DNA from: a bacterium
GTDB lineage: Bacteria; SZUA-182; DTGQ01
Direction of reading: 5' to 3'
NCBI GenBank assembly: GCA_040755755.1
Contig: JBFLZW010000061.1
Location: forward strand, 81,246 to 145,245
Length of the DNA: 64,000 bases
The translations under genes were made by a program, and so were the position numbers. Positions 18,625-27,245 of this stretch are shown in pieces; the first letter of the stretch is position 1; the number at the start of each line of letters is the position of its first letter. The notes under the pieces are model-generated. The model was not told where the DNA came from. It made no database searches and saw nothing but the letters and a program-made list of their open reading frames with translations.

Positions 18625-18670
18625 AAGAGAGGGCAAAGTCAGCCATGACTTTGCCCTCTCTTGCATTTTT
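18625..18670 (+). terminator. Rho-independent terminator of the CotH gene
   Basis: A 17-bp perfect stem (18625-18641 with 18646-18662, AAGAGAGGGCAAAGTCA) has a GCCA loop and is followed by a T-rich tail (TTGCATTTTT). It starts 12 bases after the stop codon. Confidence 0.85.
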
Positions 18671-18857
18671 CCTCTGCGGTTCATTCACTTCGCGCCTGCC
18701 TTCGCTATCATAATTTCCATAAAGCTGTATTCAATATGCAACCCATTCGTCCGTCCCGGCTGATAGATCGTCCGGATGGGCGAATTAATAATGAGGAACA
18801 GGCTCATAACAAGCAGGTAAGATCAATTTTCCAATGGGTTACGAAGTGAAACACCCT

Positions 18858-18873
18858 TGGCATGATATTTGAG
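18858..18873 (+). promoter_or_regulatory. Sigma-54-like -24/-12 site before a decayed gene
   Basis: TGGCATGATATTTGAG, GG-N10-GA spacing, nearly the same as the site at 12656. It stands about 80 bases before a pseudogene fragment, so it looks like the surviving promoter of a lost member of the same regulon. Confidence 0.45.
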
Positions 18874-18954
18874 TTATCATGATAGTGAATTCAGAAGCCA
18901 TACAGCAGCATCTCGATCGTTATTACGAATAAATCCAATTCCCGTTCTGAATCA

Positions 18955-19208
18955 ATCGAGTTTCCTGCACCGCAACTTCCCGGGGCGGATGGTGGAGTTC
19001 AGCCTCCGGGTGGATTCCAACCTCCAGGTGGATTTCCGTCCCCTGGCGGAATCCAACCCCAGCAGGATTCCCGCCACCGGGCGGATTTCCGACGGGCGGG
19101 GGCCAACCACCCGGCGGATTTCCGCCATCTGGTGAGTTCCCGGCCCAGGATGGTCAGAACCTGACTTTTACCAGGGCTCAAGGATTCGAAATTCAGCCCA
19201 TGGGGTAG
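18955..19208 (+). pseudogene. Remnant of a CotH/LTD-type paralogue
   Basis: Translation from 18955 gives IEFPAPQLPG then PPGGF repeats. After a one-base frame change in a C run near 19057-19060 it continues as PAGFPPPGGF to SGEFPAQDGQNLTFTRAQ and a stop at 19206-19208. The intact gene at 14138 contains the same order: SIEFPASGG, PPAGF repeats, PPSGQNMIFTRSAAFEI. So this is a fragment duplicated from, or homologous to, residues about 1090-1200 of that protein. No start, signal peptide or LTD survives. The frame change could also be a sequencing error, but the missing ends make it a pseudogene either way. Confidence 0.75.
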
Positions 19209-19271
19209 GAGGAAGTAAGTAATAGTCAGGTAATAGTGTCTATAAGGAGTACGGAAATTCGATTTTATCCT

Positions 19272-19303
19272 CTACCGGCCTCCCTGCTACCGGAGGCCGG
19301 TAG
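19272..19303. repeat. 12-bp perfect hairpin
   Basis: CTACCGGCCTCC (19272-19283) pairs exactly with 19292-19303 around an 8-base loop. It lies between the pseudogene and the UPF0182 gene and lacks a T tract. It could be a terminator remnant or an mRNA leader structure. Confidence 0.45.
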
Positions 19304-19348
19304 ACCCGTGATGACAATCCACCAGGTATTTTATTTGCAATAGTATTT

Positions 19349-19369
19349 GAGCTCCTCGATGAGGAGCTC
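19349..19369. promoter_or_regulatory. Palindrome just before the UPF0182 gene, possible operator
   Basis: GAGCTCCTC-GAT-GAGGAGCTC is a perfect 9-bp inverted repeat 24 bases before the ATG at 19393. A TATAAT-like box lies directly after it (19373-19378). The placement fits an operator overlapping a promoter; no regulator can be named. Confidence 0.4.
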
Positions 19370-19392
19370 GATTATAATAGTAGGGAGGACTT

Positions 19393-22365
19393 ATGGAAGT
19401 TAAAAGGAAAATTATTTTTCGTACCGCTCTTTTTATTCTCCTGGATTTTTTGGCTGTAGTGGCCATCAGAGAGATGGCCCATCTGTACGGGGAGCTTCTC
19501 TGGTTTAAATCTCTGCACTATTCCCCGGTATTCTGGACTATTTTCCTGACCAAGTGGTCAGTGTGGTTCATTTTTGGAATGGCCTTTGTTCTGGTGGCCG
19601 GCATCAACATATACCTGGCCAGGAAAATCGGGGCTCCCAAAAATCACTGGGAGTTGTCTTACCGGACTCAGGAGCCGGGCGGGGTAAAGGTTATTCCCCT
19701 TCAACCGGAGCAGGTCGATAAGCTGCTGATCGTGGCCTGTCTTCTCCTTGGCGGGCTCATGGGACTGTGGCCTGCTCTTCGCTCCTGGGACTCATTCCTG
19801 CGCTTCCTGTATCAGAAGCCCTTCGCCCAGGTGGACCCGATTTTCCATCGGGATATCGGATTTTTCGTGTTCACGTATCCAATTTATGTTTTCTTGCAGC
19901 AATGGCTTTTTTGTGCACTCCTGATAACCAGTGTGCTGGTGGGCTATATCTATGTCAAAGATAAGGCCATGAACCTTAAGCCGGGCGAGATCAGCTTCAC
20001 TCGGAGGGCCAAGGTTCACCTGTCGGTGCTGAATGGTTTTATCCTGCTTCTCATAGCCTGGGACAGCAGGCTGAAATTGCTGGGACTTCTGTATTCCAAC
20101 CGCGGGGTGGTTTTCGGTGCCGGCTATACGGACATGAATGCTCAACTGATTGCTTATTGGGTCTTTATCGTTATTGCTGCGGTGTGTGCACTGGTATTCT
20201 GGTTCAATACCTCGGCTGAAGGATGGAAGTGGCCGCTCATCGGTCTGGCCACGCTCTTTGCCCTGTCCATCCTGGGAAATAATTTTTATCCCTGGGTGTT
20301 TCAGAAACTTGTTGTTCAGCCAAATGAATTAACCAAAGAGGAGCCATATATCCAGCGTAATATCCAGTATACCCGGGCCGGATACAATCTGGATAAGATT
20401 GAAGAGAGAGACTTTCAGGCTTCGGCGAACCTGACTCTCGAAGACATCCGGAAAAATTCCCCGACCCTGAAGAATGTCAAATTGTGGGATAAAAGTCCCC
20501 TGAAACAAACCTACCGTGAACTGCAGGAGATGCGCTTATACTACAGCTTTGTCAGCGTGGATGAGGACCGCTACCTCCTGGATGGGAAAAAAACCCAGAT
20601 CATGCTCTCCGTCCGTGAATTGGACCAAAATAACCTCCCCCCTCAGGCTCAGACATTTGAAAACAGATATTTCAAGTATACCCACGGTTATGGCCTGTGT
20701 ATGAACCTTGTCAATGATGTAACCGAAAAGGGATTGCCCAACCTGATTGTCAAAGATATTCCTCCGGCCAGTCAATCACTGCTCAATATTTCCCGGCCTG
20801 AGATTTACTATGGTGAAAAAACCAAAGACTTTGTTATTGTCAATACAAAATCCCAGGAATTCGATTATCCCAAGGGAGACACCAATGTCTACACGAAATA
20901 TCGAGAGAAAAGCAGCGTTCCCATCGGTTCTTTTTTTAACCGGCTGGTTTTTTCAATCAAATACCTGGAGCCCAGGATTTTGTTTACCAACTACCTCACG
21001 CCGCAAAGCCGGATACTGATCCACCGTCAAATCAAGGACCGGGTCAAGACCCTGGCGCCTTTTTTGACCTACGACCGGGACCCCTATGTAGTGGTGTCGG
21101 ATGCCGGGCGCATCTTCTGGATTCTCGATGCATATACCACTACCGATATGTATCCTTATTCCGAGCGAATCGCCCTGGCCTCGGATTCCGACCTTTCCTC
21201 TCCGGTGATGTCGGCTCTTTCGGCAGACCGCAAGGCCGGGATGAAGATGATCAATTATATCCGCAATTCGGTGAAAATAACCATCGATGCCTATAGCGGG
21301 GAAACTACCTTTTATATGGTGGATGAGGAAGAGCCGATTATCCGGACCTACCGGAGAATATACCCCCGGCTTTTTAAACACTTCTCCAGAATGCCGCAGG
21401 ACTTGCGGGCTCACATCCGCTACCCCCGGGACCTGTTTGAAATTCAGGCTCACATGTACCGGCTCTACCATATGAGTAATGCCCAGGTATTTTACAATAA
21501 GGAAGATTTATGGGACCTGCCGCTGCAGCGAGGAGTTACCGGGCAGACTGGTTCACCGATGCGGGGGTATTACCTGACCATGCGCCTGCCGGACTATCAG
21601 GAAGAGGAATTTTTGCTCATGGTTCCGTTTACTCCTGACAGTAAAAGCAACATGATTGCCTGGATGTGCGCCCGGTGCGATGGACCGGATTATGGCAAGC
21701 TGTTGGTATATAAGCTGCCCAAGGAAAAGCTGATTTACGGCCCCCGTCAGATCGAAGCCCGTATCGACCAGCAGACCGAGATCTCCAGCCAATTGACCTT
21801 ATGGAGCCAGCAAGGGTCTGATGTCTTCAGGGGGGATTTACTGGTAATTCCCATTGAAGAATCCATTCTCTATGTCGAGCCGGTTTATCTTCTGGCCAAT
21901 GATCGAAGCAACGTACCCGAGCTGAAGCGGGTTATTGTCGCCTATGGGGAAAAAATAGAGATGAAGCAAACGCTGTCTGAGGCTTTGCAGGAGATATTCG
22001 GTCAGGAAACTGCCCAGGTTCCTTCTCTGACGGCGTCACAAGATCCGCATCTCCTGGAAGAGCATGATCTGTGCCAGATCCAACCGGCAGGACACCGGAT
22101 GGCCAATCAGTCGATTATCGATCTGGCCAGAAGGGTGACCCAATGTTTTCAAGCTTCTACAGACAGCTTCCGGAAAGGTGACTGGGCTGGATATGGACGG
22201 CACCAGGAACAATTGGGACAGGTCATTCGAGATCTGTCGGCAGCTTTACAGGAGAGTGATAAAATGCGGCACACCCTTACCGATCATCAATCCGATCATC
22301 AATCTCAACCCCATAACCCTCTCTCCGACAGTAATTTTTCGAGCAGGCTGGCACACCGGCAATAG
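19393..22365 (+). CDS. UPF0182-family large membrane protein
   Basis: A 990-residue inner-membrane protein of family UPF0182 (COG1615), function unknown. About seven transmembrane segments fill the first 310 residues (for example ALFILLDFLAVVAI, WFIFGMAFVLVAGINIYLA, ALLITSVLVGYIYV, WVFIVIAAVCALVFWF). A long soluble part follows with family-like stretches (PYIQRNIQYTRAGYNLDKIEER, VYTKYREKSSVPIGSFFNRL, DRDPYVVVSDAGRIFWILDAYTTTDMYPYSE). Length and layout are normal for the family. GGGAGG stands before the ATG. It appears to be monocistronic: a separate strong promoter lies before the next operon. Confidence 0.88.
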   Translation: MEVKRKIIFRTALFILLDFLAVVAIREMAHLYGELLWFKSLHYSPVFWTIFLTKWSVWFIFGMAFVLVAGINIYLARKIGAPKNHWELSYRTQEPGGVKVIPLQPEQVDKLLIVACLLLGGLMGLWPALRSWDSFLRFLYQKPFAQVDPIFHRDIGFFVFTYPIYVFLQQWLFCALLITSVLVGYIYVKDKAMNLKPGEISFTRRAKVHLSVLNGFILLLIAWDSRLKLLGLLYSNRGVVFGAGYTDMNAQLIAYWVFIVIAAVCALVFWFNTSAEGWKWPLIGLATLFALSILGNNFYPWVFQKLVVQPNELTKEEPYIQRNIQYTRAGYNLDKIEERDFQASANLTLEDIRKNSPTLKNVKLWDKSPLKQTYRELQEMRLYYSFVSVDEDRYLLDGKKTQIMLSVRELDQNNLPPQAQTFENRYFKYTHGYGLCMNLVNDVTEKGLPNLIVKDIPPASQSLLNISRPEIYYGEKTKDFVIVNTKSQEFDYPKGDTNVYTKYREKSSVPIGSFFNRLVFSIKYLEPRILFTNYLTPQSRILIHRQIKDRVKTLAPFLTYDRDPYVVVSDAGRIFWILDAYTTTDMYPYSERIALASDSDLSSPVMSALSADRKAGMKMINYIRNSVKITIDAYSGETTFYMVDEEEPIIRTYRRIYPRLFKHFSRMPQDLRAHIRYPRDLFEIQAHMYRLYHMSNAQVFYNKEDLWDLPLQRGVTGQTGSPMRGYYLTMRLPDYQEEEFLLMVPFTPDSKSNMIAWMCARCDGPDYGKLLVYKLPKEKLIYGPRQIEARIDQQTEISSQLTLWSQQGSDVFRGDLLVIPIEESILYVEPVYLLANDRSNVPELKRVIVAYGEKIEMKQTLSEALQEIFGQETAQVPSLTASQDPHLLEEHDLCQIQPAGHRMANQSIIDLARRVTQCFQASTDSFRKGDWAGYGRHQEQLGQVIRDLSAALQESDKMRHTLTDHQSDHQSQPHNPLSDSNFSSRLAHRQ

Positions 22366-22460
22366 GCATCATAAAAGTGCCGGGATTACCCTGTTCAGGA
22401 GTGCTGATAGCGGGACTGTCGAAGGTGGCTGGGGATAGAACACGCAAAATTCTTGGACGG

Positions 22461-22490
22461 TTGACCAATAACCTTATACTCGGTTATAAT
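22461..22490 (+). promoter_or_regulatory. Sigma-70 promoter of the pst operon
   Basis: -35 TTGACC (22461-22466), 18-base spacer, -10 TATAAT (22485-22490), giving a very short leader before the ATG of pstS at 22522. I see no convincing Pho box replacing the -35. Confidence 0.7.
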
Positions 22491-22521
22491 GGTCAATTAT
22501 GGAAGCAGGCAAGGAGCCAGG

Positions 22522-23358
22522 ATGGAATACATTCAAGCAGATATTCGCCGATCTTTAATCCTCTTTCTTTTTCTTTTGGTTATGGCCATAAGCGCATGTA
22601 ATAGTAACTCTAACGGCAATCCAAATCGAAAAAATCATATAATTACTATTGCCGGTTCTACTTCTGTTATGCCTTTCACGGAAAAATTGGCTGAATATTT
22701 TATGATCGATCATTCAAATTATTCAATTAATGTTCAGGGTGGCGGTTCAACCGCCGGTATTCAGTCCTGCCTTAACAAAACCTCGGATATAGGTATGTCT
22801 TCCCGAGAGCTTAAAGAGGATGAAAAAGAGCTCAACGAGATTGTGATATGCTATGACGGTATTGCCCTCGTGGTCAACCCAAATAATTCAGTAGAGGCTC
22901 TTTCTCTTCAACAGGTAAAAGATATCTTTAATGGGAAGATCACTAACTGGAAAGAGTTAGGTTGGATCGACCGTAAAATAGATGTCGTAACTCGCGAGGA
23001 AGGCTCCGGGACCCGAGGCAGTTTTGAAGATTTGGTTATGCAAAAAGATAGCATTGATGATAGTATTATGGTTCAGGATTCTAACGGATCAGTAAAGGAG
23101 GTTGTGGCGACTGATCCTTATGCCATAGGGTATATCTCTCTTGGATTAGTGGACAAAAGGGTTAAAGCAGTTATCATAGATGGCGTTTCCCCTTCAATAA
23201 CTAATATTAAACAAAAAAAATATAAAATTGTCCGTCCTTTTCTGTATTTAACCAATGCTGATCCTCAAGATGGAGCAAAAAAATTTATCGAATATGTCCT
23301 TTCTCATGAAGGACAGAGTATCCTGAAAAAAGAAGGTCTGGTTTCCATACATGATTGA
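22522..23358 (+). CDS. pstS: Phosphate ABC transporter substrate-binding lipoprotein
   Basis: Binds phosphate in the periplasm and delivers it to PstCA. 278 residues from the ATG at 22522 (AAGGAG upstream; an in-frame ATG at 22489 lies inside the -10 box). N-terminal hydrophobic segment ending in lipobox ISAC (Cys26). Phosphate-site motifs: AGSTSVMPFTEKLAEYF, GGGSTAGIQ, IGMSSRELK and REEGSGTRGSFE. First gene of an AT-rich five-gene operon; its end overlaps the pstC start by 8 bases. Confidence 0.95.
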   Translation: MEYIQADIRRSLILFLFLLVMAISACNSNSNGNPNRKNHIITIAGSTSVMPFTEKLAEYFMIDHSNYSINVQGGGSTAGIQSCLNKTSDIGMSSRELKEDEKELNEIVICYDGIALVVNPNNSVEALSLQQVKDIFNGKITNWKELGWIDRKIDVVTREEGSGTRGSFEDLVMQKDSIDDSIMVQDSNGSVKEVVATDPYAIGYISLGLVDKRVKAVIIDGVSPSITNIKQKKYKIVRPFLYLTNADPQDGAKKFIEYVLSHEGQSILKKEGLVSIHD

Positions 23359-24286
23359 GAAATCTGTTTCACAAGATAGATATATGAGGGGCCTTTTCAT
23401 GGAGCTTGCGTCTTCATTCCATATGACCGAAAATGGCATTCCCCGAGAACGGTATATTAAATGGGTTTTGACGATGTTTGCCTTTTCGTCAATTCTGTTT
23501 TTATTTCTCATTTTTATATTTATCTTTATCGAAGGATTACCATTATTCAGCAAAGTTGGCTTCAATAAAATCATTTTTGGCTTCAAGTGGGCACCTACGA
23601 AAGGTTTTTTCGGTATTTTCCCTATGATCATTTCTTCCTTCTTGGTGACCATTGGTGCGTTAATAATCGGTGCCCAACTGGGGCTTTCCTGTGCTATCTA
23701 TCTTTCTGAATATGCAGGGAAAAAAATGAAAATATTCCTCAAACCAGGGCTGGAGCTTCTGGCCAGTATTCCTTCGGTGGTTTATGGGTTTTTAGGGTTG
23801 ATCTACATCGTCCCCTTGATAAGAAACTATCTCGGAGGTTCCGGTTTCTGTCTTCTTACCACATCAATGGTCTTGGGTATAATGATTTTACCGACCATTA
23901 TCAGTATCTCATATGATTCTCTGCAAAGTGTACCTAAGACTTATCGGGATGGTTCATTGGCTATGGGAGCAACCAAATGGCAAACTATACGTATGGTGGT
24001 CGTTCCTTCTGCCAGTTCGGGTATCCTGGCCAGTTTCATTTTAGGAATGGGCAGGGCCATCGGTGAAACTATGGCTGTGATCATGGTTGCAGGAAATGCC
24101 CTCAAGATTCCTGCCGGCCCTCTGGAACCATTACGGACACTAACGAGTAACATTGCCCTGGAACTTGCCTATGCCAACGGTGATCATCGTAAGGGATTAT
24201 TTGCTACCGGGGTTGTTCTGCTTATTATTATCATGATTCTTAACTATATAGCTAATTTTATCTTTAAAAATAAAATAATTAAATAA
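23351..24286 (+). CDS. pstC: Phosphate ABC transporter permease PstC
   Basis: Inner-membrane permease subunit of the phosphate importer, 311 residues with about six TM segments. The EAA coupling loop that contacts the ATPase is visible (GATKWQTIRMVVVPSASSGI), followed by GMGRAIGETMAVIMVAG, typical of PstC. The ATG at 23351 overlaps pstS; an ATG at 23399 after GAGGGG is an alternative start that would drop 16 residues. An N-terminal TM (FAFSSILFLFLIFIFIFIE) precedes a large periplasmic loop. Confidence 0.93.
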   Translation: MIEKSVSQDRYMRGLFMELASSFHMTENGIPRERYIKWVLTMFAFSSILFLFLIFIFIFIEGLPLFSKVGFNKIIFGFKWAPTKGFFGIFPMIISSFLVTIGALIIGAQLGLSCAIYLSEYAGKKMKIFLKPGLELLASIPSVVYGFLGLIYIVPLIRNYLGGSGFCLLTTSMVLGIMILPTIISISYDSLQSVPKTYRDGSLAMGATKWQTIRMVVVPSASSGILASFILGMGRAIGETMAVIMVAGNALKIPAGPLEPLRTLTSNIALELAYANGDHRKGLFATGVVLLIIIMILNYIANFIFKNKIIK

Positions 24287-24295
24287 GATAATTAC

Positions 24296-25132
24296 ATGAG
24301 AATCAATCCGCGGATTACCGATAAGCTCGTTCAAATAGTTTTTAATTTGCAGGCATTCTTTGCCGTAAGCGTTTTAGTCGTTATTATTGTCATCATCTTT
24401 GTCAAGGGTTTTGCCAATTTCAACCTGGAGTTTATTCTTTATCCTCCAGGGAATATGGGGAGACAGGGAGGAATATTCCCTTCGATTATCAGCACATTTT
24501 TTTTGGCCATGCTTTCTATACTTTTGGCAACTCCATTGGGGGTTGGTACGGCGATTTTTCTCACCGAGTATATCAAAGAATCCACCTTGACCAGGATAAT
24601 CCGCTTTGGTGTAGAGTCCTTGGCCGGTATTCCATCCATTATCTATGGCCTGTTCGGATTTATATTTTTTGTTATAAAATTAAAGATGGGCTGGTCATTG
24701 TTAGCCGGTTCTCTGACCGTAACTATCATGATACTCCCAACTGTTATCCGTACCAGTGAGGAGGCGATCAAATCTATCCCCAATAACTTACGCAAGGTCA
24801 GCTACTCATTGGGAGCAACCAAGTGGGAGACCATAACCAAAGTAGTTCTTCCCTCAGCCACACCGGGAATTTTAACCGGGATTATGCTGAGTATAGGGAG
24901 GGTGGTTGGTGAGACGGCAGCGGTTATTTTTACTATGGGCAGTTCCCTCCGCTTGCCCGCTTCATTAATGGAATCCGGCCGGACTATGTCAGTACATTTC
25001 TATATTCTGGCCAGAGAAGGAATATCCATGGAAAAGGCTTATGGTACAGCCTGGATTCTCGTTCTCAGTATTCTGACCATTAATGTGATAGCTTACTATT
25101 TTATGCATAAAATTATTGCCAAATATTCATAA
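24296..25132 (+). CDS. pstA: Phosphate ABC transporter permease PstA
   Basis: Second permease subunit, 278 residues, homologous to PstC. Coupling loop GATKWETITKVVLPSATPGI and SIGRVVGETAAVIFT are family signatures. Predicted six TM segments, beginning with FAVSVLVVIIVIIFV. It starts 9 bases after pstC and ends 17 bases before pstB1. The EAA loop differs from that of PstC, which allows each permease to contact a different ATPase subunit. Confidence 0.93.
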   Translation: MRINPRITDKLVQIVFNLQAFFAVSVLVVIIVIIFVKGFANFNLEFILYPPGNMGRQGGIFPSIISTFFLAMLSILLATPLGVGTAIFLTEYIKESTLTRIIRFGVESLAGIPSIIYGLFGFIFFVIKLKMGWSLLAGSLTVTIMILPTVIRTSEEAIKSIPNNLRKVSYSLGATKWETITKVVLPSATPGILTGIMLSIGRVVGETAAVIFTMGSSLRLPASLMESGRTMSVHFYILAREGISMEKAYGTAWILVLSILTINVIAYYFMHKIIAKYS

Positions 25133-25149
25133 ATGCCAAATATTCATAG

Positions 25150-25911
25150 ATGAGTATGGACATAAAAATAAAAATAGAGAACCTCAGAGCCTTTTTTAAA
25201 AAAAATGAGGTCTTAAAGGGGATAAACCTGGAGATTTATCGAAATACTATTACCGGTATCATGGGGCCTGCCGGTAGTGGAAAATCAACTCTTATTTCGG
25301 TGATCAACAGGATGATAAGCTTTGAAGATGGGTTTTCGGTTGAAGGGAAAATATTTATTGATAATGAAAATATCCTGGAAGAGAAAGTAAATGAAGTAAA
25401 TTTGAGAAGACGGGTAGGGACAGTGTTTGCTGTTCCCATCCCGCTGCCCCGTTCTATTTACGAAAATGTGGCCTATGGCCCCAGGCTTAAGGGTATTAAT
25501 AAAAAGCTCCAACTGAACGAAATAGTGAGAGAAAGCCTGAAAAAAGCCTTTCTCTGGGAAGAAGTCAAAGACAGACTTTTAACATCTGCCTTGAAACTCT
25601 CTGGAGGGCAGCAACAAAGGCTCTGTTTGGCCAGGACTCTGGCCCTGAAACCCGAAATAATCCTTTTAGACGAACCTTGTTCAGGCTTGGACCCGATATC
25701 CACAGCCAAGATTGAAGAAGCCTTAAATATGTTGAAACAGGAATATACAATAATCCTGGTCTCGAACAACACCAAGCAGATTGCCAGGTCTACCGATTAC
25801 ACAATCTTTTTTTATATGGGAGAGCTGATCGAATATTCCAGTACGGAAAAAATGTTTACCAATCCTTCTCTGAAAAAGACTGAAGATTATATCTTGGGAA
25901 GATTCGGCTGA
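25150..25911 (+). CDS. pstB: Phosphate ABC transporter ATPase, subunit 1 (degenerate Q- and H-loops)
   Basis: 253-residue ABC ATPase of the Pst importer. Intact: Walker A GPAGSGKST (39-47), signature LSGGQQQ (150-156), Walker B ILLDEP (Asp174, Glu175). Altered: where PstB2 has VFQRPNP this protein has VFAVPIP, so the Q-loop Gln is Ala94; where PstB2 has VTHN this protein has VSNN, so the switch His is Asn206. It would therefore bind ATP through its Walker motifs but contribute weak catalysis at its own site, while supplying an intact signature to the partner site. The stop codon overlaps the ATG of pstB2. Confidence 0.9.
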   Translation: MSMDIKIKIENLRAFFKKNEVLKGINLEIYRNTITGIMGPAGSGKSTLISVINRMISFEDGFSVEGKIFIDNENILEEKVNEVNLRRRVGTVFAVPIPLPRSIYENVAYGPRLKGINKKLQLNEIVRESLKKAFLWEEVKDRLLTSALKLSGGQQQRLCLARTLALKPEIILLDEPCSGLDPISTAKIEEALNMLKQEYTIILVSNNTKQIARSTDYTIFFYMGELIEYSSTEKMFTNPSLKKTEDYILGRFG

Positions 25912-26660
25912 TGGAAAACATTGCTCTGAAAACAAAAGATCTGGATCTCTATTATGGCAAATTTCATGCTTTGAAAAAGATAAATTTTTCTGTCTATGAG
26001 AAAAGCATTACTGCCTTAATAGGTCCTTCCGGCTGCGGCAAATCCACGCTTCTGCGCTGCTTTAATCGGCTTAATGAATTGATTGACGAGGTGAAGATAA
26101 CCGGCCTTTTGGAAATTAACGGCAAAAGTATCAAAGATATTGATTTAGTTGAATTAAGACGCAAAGTCGGTATGGTTTTTCAGCGTCCTAATCCCTTCCC
26201 CTTATCAGTCTACGATAATATGGTCTATGGGTTGAAAGTACACGGTGAAAATAAGAAAAAATATAAAGATGCGGTAGAAAAATGCCTCATGGCTGTCGGT
26301 CTCCTGGATGAGCTGAAAGATAAACTCAACACCCCGGCTCTTAACCTTTCGGAAGAAACAAAACAACGCCTGTGCATCGCTCGTCTTCTCACCATTGAGC
26401 CGGAAATAATACTTCTGGATGAGCCATGTTCTGCTCTTGATCCCATTGCCACTCTGAGGGTTGAAGAGCTGATGATAGAGCTTAAGAAAGATTACACCAT
26501 CATTATCGTTACTCATAACATGCAACAGGCTGCCAGGGTTTCGGATTATACCGGTTTTATGCTCTTGGGCGAATTGATAGAGTTCGATGAAACGTCAAAG
26601 ATTTTCACCTCACCAAAAGATGAACGGACAGAAGGATACATTACCGGGAGATTCGGATAA
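25911..26660 (+). CDS. pstB: Phosphate ABC transporter ATPase, subunit 2 (degenerate signature)
   Basis: 249-residue ABC ATPase. Walker A GPSGCGKST (38-46), Q-loop Gln91 (VFQRPNPFP), Walker B ILLDEP (Asp170, Glu171) and switch His202 (VTHN) are intact. The ABC signature reads LSEET (146-150) instead of LSGGQ, followed by the normal KQRLCIAR. The losses are exactly complementary to those in PstB1: a heterodimer would have one consensus site (PstB2 Walker/Q/H with PstB1 LSGGQ) and one degenerate site. It overlaps pstB1 by one base. No phoU follows. Confidence 0.9.
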   Translation: MENIALKTKDLDLYYGKFHALKKINFSVYEKSITALIGPSGCGKSTLLRCFNRLNELIDEVKITGLLEINGKSIKDIDLVELRRKVGMVFQRPNPFPLSVYDNMVYGLKVHGENKKKYKDAVEKCLMAVGLLDELKDKLNTPALNLSEETKQRLCIARLLTIEPEIILLDEPCSALDPIATLRVEELMIELKKDYTIIIVTHNMQQAARVSDYTGFMLLGELIEFDETSKIFTSPKDERTEGYITGRFG

Positions 26661-27245
26661 AACCCTTTTGGCTATTCTGTCTTGCAGAAGAAGTGTGAAA
26701 ATAGGCATCGTAAACAATCAGGTAATGCTCCCCTGAATAGTTTTACGATATTTTCCTCTTGCTTTTTTTTAACCCGTCTGTTTATAATAAAAACAGCCTG
26801 GTTGAGTTGTAATGAAACAGGCTCTTTTATGTTATGGAATCAGATAAGTTGTCCCCCCCAGCCGCCAGAAATTTATTCTGGTGGTTTTTTTATTTTTCCG
26901 GGGGTATGGTTAATTGTGTGGGGTGTAAAGGGAGATTAAAACATGCTGAGATACCTTGTGCCGACTTCGCTTATCTTCGTTCTGTACTATGTTACACTCA
27001 TTATGCATTATGTACTTCACCTTATGTAGTAGCCGCTGTTAAGGATTATCGCCCCTTTGAAAGTCAGTTGCACGGCAGAAGCAGTCGCTAAGTCCCGGCC
27101 GTGTGGCAGAACATGCCGAGCTGATGCAGAAGCCCGAGAGCGGATGCATCAGCTATGTGCATCTCCATGCAGTTGGTGGGTGTCGATAATAGGGAAAGCC
27201 GCCCCTTGGTTCAGGGGGAGGGAAGGGGGGAGTGTATGGTCAAAT
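26661..27245. other. Intergenic region after the pst operon
   Basis: 585 bases with no supported gene. A weak hairpin with arms AGCCTG/CAGGCT (26795-26800, 26818-26823) is followed by TCTTTTAT, and a strong terminator lies at 26862-26893. The part from about 26940 has mixed composition and small palindromes (GATGCAGAAGC near GCGGATGCATC) but nothing I can identify. Confidence 0.4.
26862..26893 (+). terminator. Rho-independent terminator after the pst operon
   Basis: CCGCCAGAA (26862-26870) pairs with TTCTGGTGG (one wobble pair) around a short loop and is followed at once by TTTTTTTATTTTT. It lies about 200 bases after pstB2. Confidence 0.85.

Noticed and set aside
19341..19375. TTTGCAATAGTATTTGAGC as a fifth sigma-54-like site before the UPF0182 gene
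   Set aside because: It lacks GG at -24 and its spacing is one base too long; a palindrome and TATAAT box fit better.
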